From Gammaproteobacteria bacterium (lineage in GTDB: Bacteria; Pseudomonadota; Gammaproteobacteria; Arenicellales; JAHEKD01), in NCBI GenBank assembly GCA_024638545.1, contig JAHEKD010000187.1, positions 1 to 5,754 on the forward strand: a stretch of 5,754 nucleotides of DNA, read 5' to 3'. This document shows positions 1 to 5,574 of this stretch, piece after piece. The number at the start of each line of letters is the position of its first letter. Position 1 is the stretch's first letter. The notes below the pieces were generated by a model that saw only the letters and a program-made list of their open reading frames with translations, was not told the origin of the DNA and made no database searches. Position numbers and translations under genes: made by a program.

Positions 1-42
1 TATGCTGATAACATAATGCCGGCCTTTGGTCGTAAAACCCAT
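1..42 (-). CDS. Partial Rrf2/IscR-type transcriptional regulator (N-terminus only)
   Basis: Reading leftward from an ATG at 42-40, the frame stays open to the window edge and gives 14 residues, MGFTTKGRHYVISI. This resembles the very conserved start of Rrf2-family winged-helix regulators (IscR begins MRLTSKGRYAV): Met, Thr/Ser, Lys-Gly-Arg and Val fall in the same places. A purine-rich AAAGGA at 58-53 lies 10 nt upstream of the ATG and could be its ribosome binding site. Rrf2 proteins are DNA-binding regulators, often sensing iron-sulfur status, nitric oxide or redox state through three cysteines further into the protein; that part lies outside the window, so no ligand can be proposed. The gene starts 52 bp after the cyclase stop codon on the same strand with no clear terminator between, so co-transcription is possible. 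The call rests on 14 residues only. Confidence 0.5.
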   Translation of the reverse strand, partial: MGFTTKGRHYVISI

Positions 43-94
43 ACAGGCCGCATCCTTTAACCGTCTCGCGACGAAGTCCGGTGAGAAATGCGAG

Positions 95-3000
95 CTAGGT
101 ATCGCTAGTATAGTGCTGGGGTTTCAGGATGTTATCAATCAGCGGAAACATTATTCTAAGTTTTGCACGTTTGTTAATCCAGAACTGCACTGTATCAGCA
201 ATCCTTCGAGCTTCTTCTGGAGAAGACTGACTTGTGTATAATTTTACTAAATCATTAACTGCACGTAATTCAAGAAGTTTTGCGCTTTGTTTTTTCGAAA
301 TGCTTTTTGCCCTTAATAAAAATTTTTCGGCTTGTTGAATATTTGCCTTATCTGTGGCCAATAACAACAATCCCTTTCGCCTGTGCAGCTCAGCATCCCA
401 ATAAGATAATCCACTTTTTTCTGAATGTAATAAGGCAAGTTCTATATCTTCCAATGCGCCGCTGTAGTCAGTAAGTTTCTCTCTTATTTGTGCAGACATT
501 TCAAGATAGACTGGCTTATCTTCCCATGTTCCTGTCGAGAAATGCTGGCGCTGACCTTCAAGCAGGAGTTTTAATCCATCTTCAGGATTGGATTCTATAG
601 CCTGTGCCCATCCCAAAAATATTTTTGCCTTAGCACTATAATCAACGAGCCGTTGCTTATTTGTTAACGCCTCAAGATACTTTAGCTGTTTTTTTACCAG
701 ATTTGTGTTCTCTAGAAATCGGTAATACATCAAACTAATATCAATTTGATGTAAATTTGTGCCTAGATGATCAAGTTCCAAAGCATAATTTTGTGCTTGA
801 TTGATTTTTACTTCAGCCTCACATAGATGCCCCCTTAACCACAAAGATAGTGCGAGCTGACCGAAAGCACATACCAGGGGATCGTGCCCGCCATAGATCG
901 ATGCATGATTGAAGTGCTTAATTGGATCATATAATTTAATGCCTTGCTCGATATGATGGCAGCAAAGTTTTTGTTGTCCTAAGTTATATAATGTACCCCA
1001 CTGACAGTGATGTGCTTGTAAGAGCTGCTCCTCGTCATTAGTTATTTTTGCTAGCTCCAGCAATTCATTGGCCCACTTAATTGCTTTGGGAAATCCATCG
1101 TTTACAGATATTCGCCAACAATTCCATAAAGTAGTAAACTTTAATTTTGTATCAGATTGTGCCTGGCTTAATTCCAAGGCCCGTTTATAAATCTTGCGGG
1201 TTGTTTGTGCACCAGCACCTTCTGCCGACAAAACAACCAAACCGAGTAGCAATAAAATTCTCAACTCATAGTAGTCTGCTCGGGTTGAATCATCTAAAGA
1301 TTTTACCAGTGATAAACCAGTTTCCAGATGACTACGTGCCTCCACATTTGCTGAATTCTGACTTGCCTTTTTCCCCGCTTCGAGCCAGTATTGAACGGCT
1401 CTCTCATACTCCTTACCTTCGGTATAATGTCTAGCGACTAACTCCGGCGTGTTTTTAATAATTTCCGGGTAGTTGTCTTCAATGGCCCTGGCAATGCGTT
1501 TGTGGATGTCGATGCGGTCACTCTGCAGCAGGTTTTCATAGGCAACGTCTCGAACCAGTGCATGCTTGAAAGAAAACACCGCCGAGGGTGGCGCCTTGTC
1601 CTGATAGACAAGCTGGGATTCCAGCAATGGAGTTAAATCCTGGTAGAGGTTTTTATCCTTATAGTCGGCCACCTGCTCCAGCAGATCAAAAGAAAATTGC
1701 CGACCAATAACAGCGGCCAGTTGCGCAATCAAGCGCGATTTACCAGGCAAACGATCCAGTCTCGAAAGCAGCGAGTCATGTAAGCTGGTCGGAATATCTT
1801 TTTTGGCAAGCTGACTCGAATTCTCTGAGGAACCTGCCGACACCATACCCTCCAGAAGACTCTTGCTGAGCTCCTCGATAAACAGGGGTATACCTTCGGT
1901 GCGGTTAATCACTTCTTCAAGCACATCTTCAGGCAGGGTGTCAGAACCCTTAACCCCTCTCACAAGTTGCGCCGTATACTGCTGCGGCAAGCGGTCTATT
2001 TCCAGCAGGCTGACATGTGATTCATCCATGAAATCAGGTTCAAACCCAGGCCTTGTTGTAATCAGCAGCAAAATCGGGTGACCCGGTAATGCCCTTACCA
2101 TACGGCTCATAAGCTCCATTGTAGTCGGATCTATCCAGTGGACATCTTCAATTTTTATTAACAGCGGTTTAATTTTAGCTAATGAAAACATGTTATTGAT
2201 CAGTGCATTGAATATCCACTGTTTTTTCTCTTCAGGATCGAGGTTCGGCGTTGGCCACTTTTCTTCAGCCTGTAAACCCAGCAAACTGGCAAAAGCCGGC
2301 ATTACATTTTCAAAATCACTAGCCGTGCTGTGAATCAGCGATTCAAGTTTGGCGAGCCGCTGTTTACTACTGTCACCATGTTCAAACTGTGCGGCATTCT
2401 CGAGGCGGCTGATCAAGGGGTATAGCGAGGTATTCACATGATACGGCGCACATTGGTAGTCAAGATAATAGAAATTATCGTTTGCGATTTTTTTACCCAG
2501 CTCCTGTAAAATCCGTGATTTGCCAATACCCGCTTCTCCGGTAAAAACAACGGCTGCAGCCTGTCCCTGCATACTGCTTTCCCAGGTATCAAGCAGAACA
2601 TCCATGACCTCCTCCCTGTCAACCATGGGGGTAATATCAGCGGTATGTGCAACAAATCGGGAACTCACGTGCCTTTCTTTTAAAACACGCCAAACTTGCT
2701 GCGGGTTTTTTATTCCCTTCAGCGTGTGCAGGCCCAAATCTTCAAATTCGAACAGGCCGCGAGTCAGGCGATAGGTATCACCGGCAATAATTATTTCATT
2801 GGGATCCGCTAAATTCTGAATCCTGGCAGCCAGATTCAAAGGCAATCCTATAGCTGATTCCGAACGAATCCTTGCATCACCCAGCATATCGCCGACAACG
2901 GCCAGTCCGGTTGCGATACCACAGCGAACCTGAACGGTTTTCGCCTTGTCCCCGGCATTCATCCCTGAATCTTTGAGTTTTCGGATTAATTCCAGCGCAC

Positions 3001-3427
3001 TGCTTATCGCCCGCTCGGCATTGGTCTCATGGCGGGTAAACTGGGCAACAATCCCGTCACCCAGATACTCGGTAATGCGGCCACCAAACTGTTCAATGAC
3101 ACCGCGACAATGCGATTGAAAATCTCGAATAATGGCGCGTGTTTCCTCAGGGTCGAGATCTGCAACAATCGAGGTTGAGTCAACCAGATCACAAAACATC
3201 ACTGTGAGCAGGCGGCGCTCCGCCCTTGGTTGCTCCGCAGTTGGTCCCGGTGGCTCCTGTGATTGACCTGACACCGCCAGCGAATTGCCGCAGCTATTAC
3301 AAAAACGCGACCCGGGTGCATTTTCCGACAGGCAATGCGGACATTCCAGACTGGCGAGAGAGGCACCGCAACCCGCACAAAAACGGGCAGTGTCCGGATT
3401 AGAAAAACCGCACTTCAGGCAATCCAC
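95..3427 (-). CDS. Zinc-ribbon / class III nucleotide cyclase / AAA ATPase / TPR signalling protein
   Basis: A 1110-residue multidomain protein, predicted cytoplasmic, that probably makes a cyclic nucleotide under control of an ATPase/TPR sensor half. Two zinc ribbons come first (Cys 3, 6, 17, 20 and 29, 32, 43, 46). The class III cyclase domain spans about 70-250. It has metal aspartates D80 (in FCDLVDST) and D124 (in YLGDG) and the transition-state pair N198 and R202 (NLAAR). The residue four before D124 is E120, where adenylate cyclases usually have Lys, and the second purine-contact position is S191. The ATPase follows, with Walker A GEAGIGKS at 297-304 and a Walker B-like segment LLIKIEDVHW ending in E427 and D428. 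The HALVRDVAYENLL motif lies near 622. From about 665 the protein is helical and TPR-like, ending with the family-typical segment around DAELHRRKGLLLL. The start is GTG, placed just before the first zinc-ribbon Cys; a weak AAGAG lies at 3438-3434. It is divergent from the Crp-like gene. The architecture is certain; nucleotide specificity is not. Confidence 0.96.
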   Translation of the reverse strand: MDCLKCGFSNPDTARFCAGCGASLASLECPHCLSENAPGSRFCNSCGNSLAVSGQSQEPPGPTAEQPRAERRLLTVMFCDLVDSTSIVADLDPEETRAIIRDFQSHCRGVIEQFGGRITEYLGDGIVAQFTRHETNAERAISSALELIRKLKDSGMNAGDKAKTVQVRCGIATGLAVVGDMLGDARIRSESAIGLPLNLAARIQNLADPNEIIIAGDTYRLTRGLFEFEDLGLHTLKGIKNPQQVWRVLKERHVSSRFVAHTADITPMVDREEVMDVLLDTWESSMQGQAAAVVFTGEAGIGKSRILQELGKKIANDNFYYLDYQCAPYHVNTSLYPLISRLENAAQFEHGDSSKQRLAKLESLIHSTASDFENVMPAFASLLGLQAEEKWPTPNLDPEEKKQWIFNALINNMFSLAKIKPLLIKIEDVHWIDPTTMELMSRMVRALPGHPILLLITTRPGFEPDFMDESHVSLLEIDRLPQQYTAQLVRGVKGSDTLPEDVLEEVINRTEGIPLFIEELSKSLLEGMVSAGSSENSSQLAKKDIPTSLHDSLLSRLDRLPGKSRLIAQLAAVIGRQFSFDLLEQVADYKDKNLYQDLTPLLESQLVYQDKAPPSAVFSFKHALVRDVAYENLLQSDRIDIHKRIARAIEDNYPEIIKNTPELVARHYTEGKEYERAVQYWLEAGKKASQNSANVEARSHLETGLSLVKSLDDSTRADYYELRILLLLGLVVLSAEGAGAQTTRKIYKRALELSQAQSDTKLKFTTLWNCWRISVNDGFPKAIKWANELLELAKITNDEEQLLQAHHCQWGTLYNLGQQKLCCHHIEQGIKLYDPIKHFNHASIYGGHDPLVCAFGQLALSLWLRGHLCEAEVKINQAQNYALELDHLGTNLHQIDISLMYYRFLENTNLVKKQLKYLEALTNKQRLVDYSAKAKIFLGWAQAIESNPEDGLKLLLEGQRQHFSTGTWEDKPVYLEMSAQIREKLTDYSGALEDIELALLHSEKSGLSYWDAELHRRKGLLLLATDKANIQQAEKFLLRAKSISKKQSAKLLELRAVNDLVKLYTSQSSPEEARRIADTVQFWINKRAKLRIMFPLIDNILKPQHYTSDT

Positions 3428-3451
3428 GACTTACTCTTATTCCTCAGGGCT

Positions 3452-3465
3452 TTGATATATATTAA
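3452..3465. promoter_or_regulatory. FNR-like box TTGAT-N4-ATTAA
   Basis: The sequence TTGATATATATTAA matches the FNR/anaerobox consensus TTGAT-N4-ATCAA at 9 of 10 specified positions. It covers the proposed -10 of the cyclase promoter, a location expected for a repressor. The neighbouring Crp-like protein has an R-E-x-x-x-K recognition helix that resembles Crp more than FNR, so a different family member would be the more likely binder. The site is AT-rich and may be fortuitous. Confidence 0.3.
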
Positions 3466-3483
3466 GTAAAGCTACGATGACAA
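3456..3483 (-). promoter_or_regulatory. Candidate sigma70-type promoter of the cyclase gene
   Basis: On the minus strand TTGTCA (3483-3478, 5 of 6 matches to the -35 consensus) is followed after 16 nt by TATATA (3461-3456, 4 of 6 matches to the -10). Transcription would begin near 3449, giving a leader of about 22 nt before the GTG start. The leader contains GAGGA (3445-3441), which is too far from the start to be ideal, and AAGAG (3438-3434), which is better spaced. The -35 lies inside the left arm of the palindrome at 3475-3524, and the -10 lies inside the FNR-like box. The AT-rich context makes chance matches possible. Confidence 0.4.
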
Positions 3484-3524
3484 TATTAACAAACAAATGT
3501 TTGCGATAATGAATATTGTTATCG
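3475..3524. repeat. Nested inverted repeat in the divergent regulatory region
   Basis: Arms 3475-3487 (CGATGACAATATT) and 3512-3524 (AATATTGTTATCG) are inverted repeats of 13 bp with one G-T mismatch that would be a G-U wobble in RNA. Inside them is a second inverted repeat, CAAACA (3490-3495) and TGTTTG (3498-3503). A third, overlapping pair is GCGATAA (3503-3509) and TTATCGC (3519-3525). The outer left arm contains the proposed -35 of the cyclase promoter. No T-run follows in either direction, so this is more likely an operator or cruciform-type site than a terminator. Confidence 0.55.
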
Positions 3525-3538
3525 CTACATATGTATGG

Positions 3539-3568
3539 TTGAATTTTTACACTCAACAAACTTATACT
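3539..3568 (+). promoter_or_regulatory. Candidate promoter of the Crp-like gene
   Basis: TTGAAT (3539-3544, 4 of 6 matches to -35) is separated by 18 nt from TATACT (3563-3568, 5 of 6 matches to -10). This would start transcription near 3575 and leave a leader of about 100 nt. A short inverted repeat GTTGA/TCAAC overlaps the -35 and spacer (about 3538-3556). A second TATACT at 3624-3629 could be an alternative -10 with a shorter leader, but I see no good -35 for it. No TGTGA-N6-TCACA Crp site was seen in this intergenic region. Confidence 0.35.
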
Positions 3569-3665
3569 CTAACAAACAGTAGAATTAAGTTATTTTAATT
3601 TTTATGCACTGATCATTAAGCGATATACTTGATGATGGTACAGGCAAACGACCAAAAATTTCAGT

Positions 3666-3671
3666 GAGGAG
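3666..3671 (+). promoter_or_regulatory. Ribosome binding site deciding the GTG start of the Crp-like gene
   Basis: GAGGAG lies just before the GTG at 3675; counted from the GAGG core the gap is 5 nt. The overlapping ATG at 3673-3675 is followed directly by TGA and cannot be the start, so the GTG is the supported initiation codon. Confidence 0.75.
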
Positions 3672-3674
3672 CAT

Positions 3675-4328
3675 GTGAATAAACTATTGAGCGAAGTCCC
3701 GTTTTTTGCCAATCTATCTGAAGAGAACCTGGAAATAATCACAAAACATGCAATACGACGTTCTTTTCCCAAAAACGCAACCATTATTAATGAAGGCGAC
3801 CAGACAGACTCACTTTACGTCGTTGAAAAAGGTAAAGCCAAGGCATTCCTTACTGATCGTAGTGGCCGTGAAATTGTATTGGGCATTATTCCCGAAGGTT
3901 CATATTTTGGTGAAATCGCACTGCTCGATCGAGAGCCGCGATCTGCAAACGTCATGACGCTGGAGCCCTCCACGTTCCTGATTATTTCGCATAACGATTT
4001 TCAGCAATGCCTGAAAGACAATATCGAGATTGCGATGAATATGCTGAGCGCATTAACCGAACGAATCCGCGACTTAACAGGCAGCATTAAAAGTCTGGCA
4101 TTGAGCAACGTTTACAGGCGCATTGTTAATACGCTGTTAAAAATGGCGGTAGAAAAAGATGGAAAGTTGATGATTGAAGACAAGCTTACGCAGCAGGATA
4201 TTGCTAACATGGTGGGCTCTTCGCGCGAAATGGTTAACAAAATATTTCATGACCTGATCGAGGGCGGCTATGTCAGCACAAAAAACAAACAGATAACGAT
4301 TCACAAAAAACTGCCCTCGGGCTGGTAA
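3675..4328 (+). CDS. Crp/Fnr-family cyclic-nucleotide-responsive transcriptional regulator
   Basis: A 217-residue protein of normal length for Crp-family dimeric regulators. The N-terminal cyclic-nucleotide-binding beta-roll spans about residues 8-115. Its phosphate-binding cassette reads FGEIALLDREPRSA, with G79-E80 (ribose 2'-OH contact) and R89-S90-A91 (cyclic phosphate contact) all present. A dimerisation helix follows at about 117-143; aligned to E. coli Crp, its Ser128 position appears to be T135 and its Thr127 position L134. The winged helix-turn-helix covers about 145-212, with recognition helix SSREMVNKIF placing R184, E185 and K189 at the Crp R180, E181 and R185 positions. A TGTGA-type half-site is therefore expected. 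There is a single Cys (112), so it is not an FNR-type iron-sulfur sensor. It starts at GTG and is divergent from a nucleotide cyclase gene, which makes that enzyme's product its likely ligand. Whether the ligand is cAMP or cGMP cannot be read from the sequence. Confidence 0.95.
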   Translation: MNKLLSEVPFFANLSEENLEIITKHAIRRSFPKNATIINEGDQTDSLYVVEKGKAKAFLTDRSGREIVLGIIPEGSYFGEIALLDREPRSANVMTLEPSTFLIISHNDFQQCLKDNIEIAMNMLSALTERIRDLTGSIKSLALSNVYRRIVNTLLKMAVEKDGKLMIEDKLTQQDIANMVGSSREMVNKIFHDLIEGGYVSTKNKQITIHKKLPSGW

Positions 4329-4332
4329 CCGG

Positions 4333-4351
4333 ACAGGTATTTATAACCTGT
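4333..4351. repeat. Small hairpin just after the Crp-like gene
   Basis: ACAGGT (4333-4338) and ACCTGT (4346-4351) are perfect 6-bp inverted repeats around a 7-nt AT-only loop, starting 4 nt after the stop codon. There is no T-run after it, so it is not a convincing intrinsic terminator for the gene; it could protect the mRNA 3' end. Confidence 0.4.
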
Positions 4352-4370
4352 GGCTGCAACCATAATGAAC

Positions 4371-4429
4371 AAAAAAAAGTATTGCCTCTGGGTGTTTGAG
4401 TGTTAACTACCTCAAACAAGGCAATACTT
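4371..4429 (-). terminator. Leftward intrinsic terminator with a long bulged stem
   Basis: The stem arms are 4377-4400 and 4411-4429. They give 11 bp (AAGTATTGCCT with AGGCAATACTT) plus 8 bp (TGTTTGAG with CTCAAACA), all perfect, interrupted only by a 5-nt one-sided bulge CTGGG at 4388-4392. The loop is 10 nt. On the minus strand the stem runs directly into eight T residues (the A-run at 4371-4378, two of which also pair in the stem). That is the layout of an intrinsic terminator for transcripts moving leftward from the J-domain gene. On the plus strand no T-run follows the stem, so it would stop the Crp-like transcript poorly, if at all. Confidence 0.7.
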
Positions 4430-4535
4430 ACAGATCCCCGTATTTATGTGACCTGACTTTATTTAATTATTTTTTTTAATTTATTATTCTTAACGTCTAT
4501 CACAATTATAATTTAACAAAATTTAACATTTTATT

Positions 4536-4559
4536 CTGTTAACTAATTCACATTAACAG
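4536..4559. repeat. Inverted repeat CTGTTAA / TTAACAG
   Basis: Perfect 7-bp arms at 4536-4542 and 4553-4559 enclose a 10-nt spacer. The spacing and symmetry fit either a dimeric protein-binding site or a small RNA hairpin; no regulator can be assigned. Confidence 0.45.
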
Positions 4560-4568
4560 GAATAATTT

Positions 4569-4588
4569 CAGCTGCTTTGAAGAAGCTG
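4569..4588. repeat. Imperfect palindrome around CAGCT / AGCTG
   Basis: CAGCT at 4569-4573 pairs with AGCTG at 4584-4588, and CTT pairs with AAG inside after one mismatch. The whole element is 20 nt and nearly symmetrical. No function can be assigned. Confidence 0.35.
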
Positions 4589-4601
4589 TCATTCTGCCTA
4601 C

Positions 4602-4657
4602 GTTTTACATGATGGCAGGCGGCATTGTGTAAAAGTCCATCATGATTGAAGTAAAAC
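4602..4657. repeat. Bulged inverted repeat with an alternative pairing
   Basis: GTTTTAC plus ATGATGG (4602-4615) pairs with CCATCAT (4637-4643) and GTAAAAC (4651-4657). That makes 14 bp broken only by a 7-nt one-sided bulge at 4644-4650, with a 21-nt loop. TTTTACA (4603-4609) can instead pair with TGTAAAA (4628-4634) inside the loop, so two mutually exclusive folds are possible. No T-run follows on the plus strand; the element lies near the 3' end of the J-domain gene. Confidence 0.45.
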
Positions 4658-4740
4658 AAGAGTGAATGAATAAGCACCTGGTCTGGCGCAGATTTTCTTA
4701 CCTTTTTCCCTGGGCACCGCTGCTGTTTATGTTCCGGAAA

Positions 4741-5454
4741 TCATTTTAATAAAAATGACTTTGCCTGATTAATTTTACTTGCAAGATACTCTGAACCCCC
4801 GGTATCAGGATGAAGTCTTTGCATCAGTCGCTTGTGCGCTTGAATAATGTCAGCTTTATTCGCACCCTCTTCCAGACCAAGAATTGACAACGCTTCCTGC
4901 CTGGTCATTTCAATACCACTGGAGCGGGCCTGGTGTCCCTGATCTGATGAGACACCATCACGCCACTGATCTGGAAAACGAAATTCCAGATAGGCCTGCA
5001 GTAAATTTAAGGAATCAGAATCTGACGCGTATTGCGGCCATAATTGTTGCAGCTGCTCGAGACTCAGCTCCGATAATCTGGATCCCTGATACCGCCCTTT
5101 TACGATAGTACCGTCCATCTCAGCTGACGCATGGTCAAGATGCATCTGAAGGTATTCACTTGTAACGGTTGACCGGCCCTGAGCGGAGGGTGAGTCTCTT
5201 ACGGGGCGCTTAAATGAATTCCAGAGCTGTCTCAAAACGGCAAAACGCTGTAACCAGGGTATTGCTGCACCTATGATAGCAAATAACCAGTGCGCCCTGC
5301 CGGTCAGCACCATAAACAGCAGTGCAGCTGCAAGCAGATACAGAAAAAACTTGATCAACATCTGTTTTTGCTGTGCTTTTGAGACCCGGCCGGAGCGATT
5401 TAAAAACCACCACAAGCCGGCAATAATTGCAACTGCTACCAGGGTTCGAAACAT
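4741..5454 (-). CDS. Membrane-anchored DnaJ-domain protein (C-terminal J domain)
   Basis: A 237-residue Hsp40-type co-chaperone that probably recruits and stimulates an Hsp70 (DnaK) at the inner membrane. Hydrophobic stretches at about 3-18, 33-50 and 54-68 suggest two or three membrane segments. A linker follows with a conserved-looking helical part (about 99-165). The J domain lies at the extreme C-terminus, about 183-237, with the essential HPD at 215-217. The sequence after it, TGGSEYLASKINQAK, resembles the J domain of mitochondrial Pam18/Tim14. It lacks the Gly/Phe region and zinc fingers of true DnaJ, so it is a specialised J protein. The ATG at 5454 is preceded by an in-frame stop at 5478-5476; no strong Shine-Dalgarno is visible. 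It lies 120 bp downstream of a VWA-like gene on the same strand, and a leftward terminator sits about 310 bp after its stop. Its client is unknown. Confidence 0.93.
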   Translation of the reverse strand: MFRTLVAVAIIAGLWWFLNRSGRVSKAQQKQMLIKFFLYLLAAALLFMVLTGRAHWLFAIIGAAIPWLQRFAVLRQLWNSFKRPVRDSPSAQGRSTVTSEYLQMHLDHASAEMDGTIVKGRYQGSRLSELSLEQLQQLWPQYASDSDSLNLLQAYLEFRFPDQWRDGVSSDQGHQARSSGIEMTRQEALSILGLEEGANKADIIQAHKRLMQRLHPDTGGSEYLASKINQAKSFLLK

Positions 5455-5574
5455 GAATGAACGACTAATTAGTAATCACATACGAATATTGCCACAAACC
5501 AGACAGATCATGAAAAACCGTATTGATCGACTGACCTCGAAACTGATCTTGTGCCTTACAGATTTCATCCAATA
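5455..5574. other. Intergenic gap upstream of the J-domain gene
   Basis: The 120-bp gap separates the VWA-like stop from the J-domain start. It contains a perfect 10-bp palindrome ACTAATTAGT at 5464-5473, where a ribosome binding site would normally lie, and two GATC sites near 5513 and 5525. No promoter or terminator was clear enough to call. Confidence 0.35.

Larger units (their letters stand above)
4430..4740. other. Gene-poor, AT-rich, hairpin-rich convergent intergenic region
   Basis: This stretch of about 310 bp lies between the leftward terminator and the stop codon of the J-domain gene. I see no convincing gene. The left half (about 4450-4560) is extremely AT-rich and includes an eight-T run near 4470-4478. 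It carries TTAAC at 4490, 4513, 4523, 4539 and 4554; the copies at 4513 and 4523 sit in ATTTAACA direct repeats exactly 10 bp apart. The right half holds several inverted repeats, listed separately. If transcription continues leftward from the J-domain gene to the terminator, all of this would be 3' untranslated RNA. Confidence 0.5.

Noticed and set aside
62..94. A terminator after the cyclase gene (CGTC-TCGC-GACG and CTCGC/GCGAG pairings)
   Set aside because: The stems are only 4-5 bp and no T-run follows on the minus strand.
26..2774. Open frames of 64-95 residues on the plus strand inside the cyclase gene (for example 1147-1434, 1863-2081, 2520-2774)
   Set aside because: They lie opposite a full-length protein with clear domain motifs, show no recognisable family, and are explained as antisense shadows.
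95..3427. A STAND-type anti-phage defence protein
   Set aside because: The ATPase/TPR layout resembles STAND proteins, but the N-terminal module is a cyclase with intact catalytic residues and the neighbours are regulators and chaperones, not defence genes.
3675..4328. FNR-type oxygen sensing by the Crp-like protein
   Set aside because: Only one cysteine (C112) is present and the N-terminal Cys cluster is missing. The phosphate-binding cassette fits cyclic-nucleotide binding instead.
4377..4429. An integron attC site or a tRNA-like fold
   Set aside because: The required paired RYYYAAC/GTTRRRY ends and a cloverleaf are absent; a long stem plus a T-run on the minus strand fits a terminator.
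4453..4472. A Crp site at TGTGACCTGACTTTAT
   Set aside because: Only one half-site (TGTGA) matches, the other half does not resemble TCACA, and there is no downstream promoter for it to act on.
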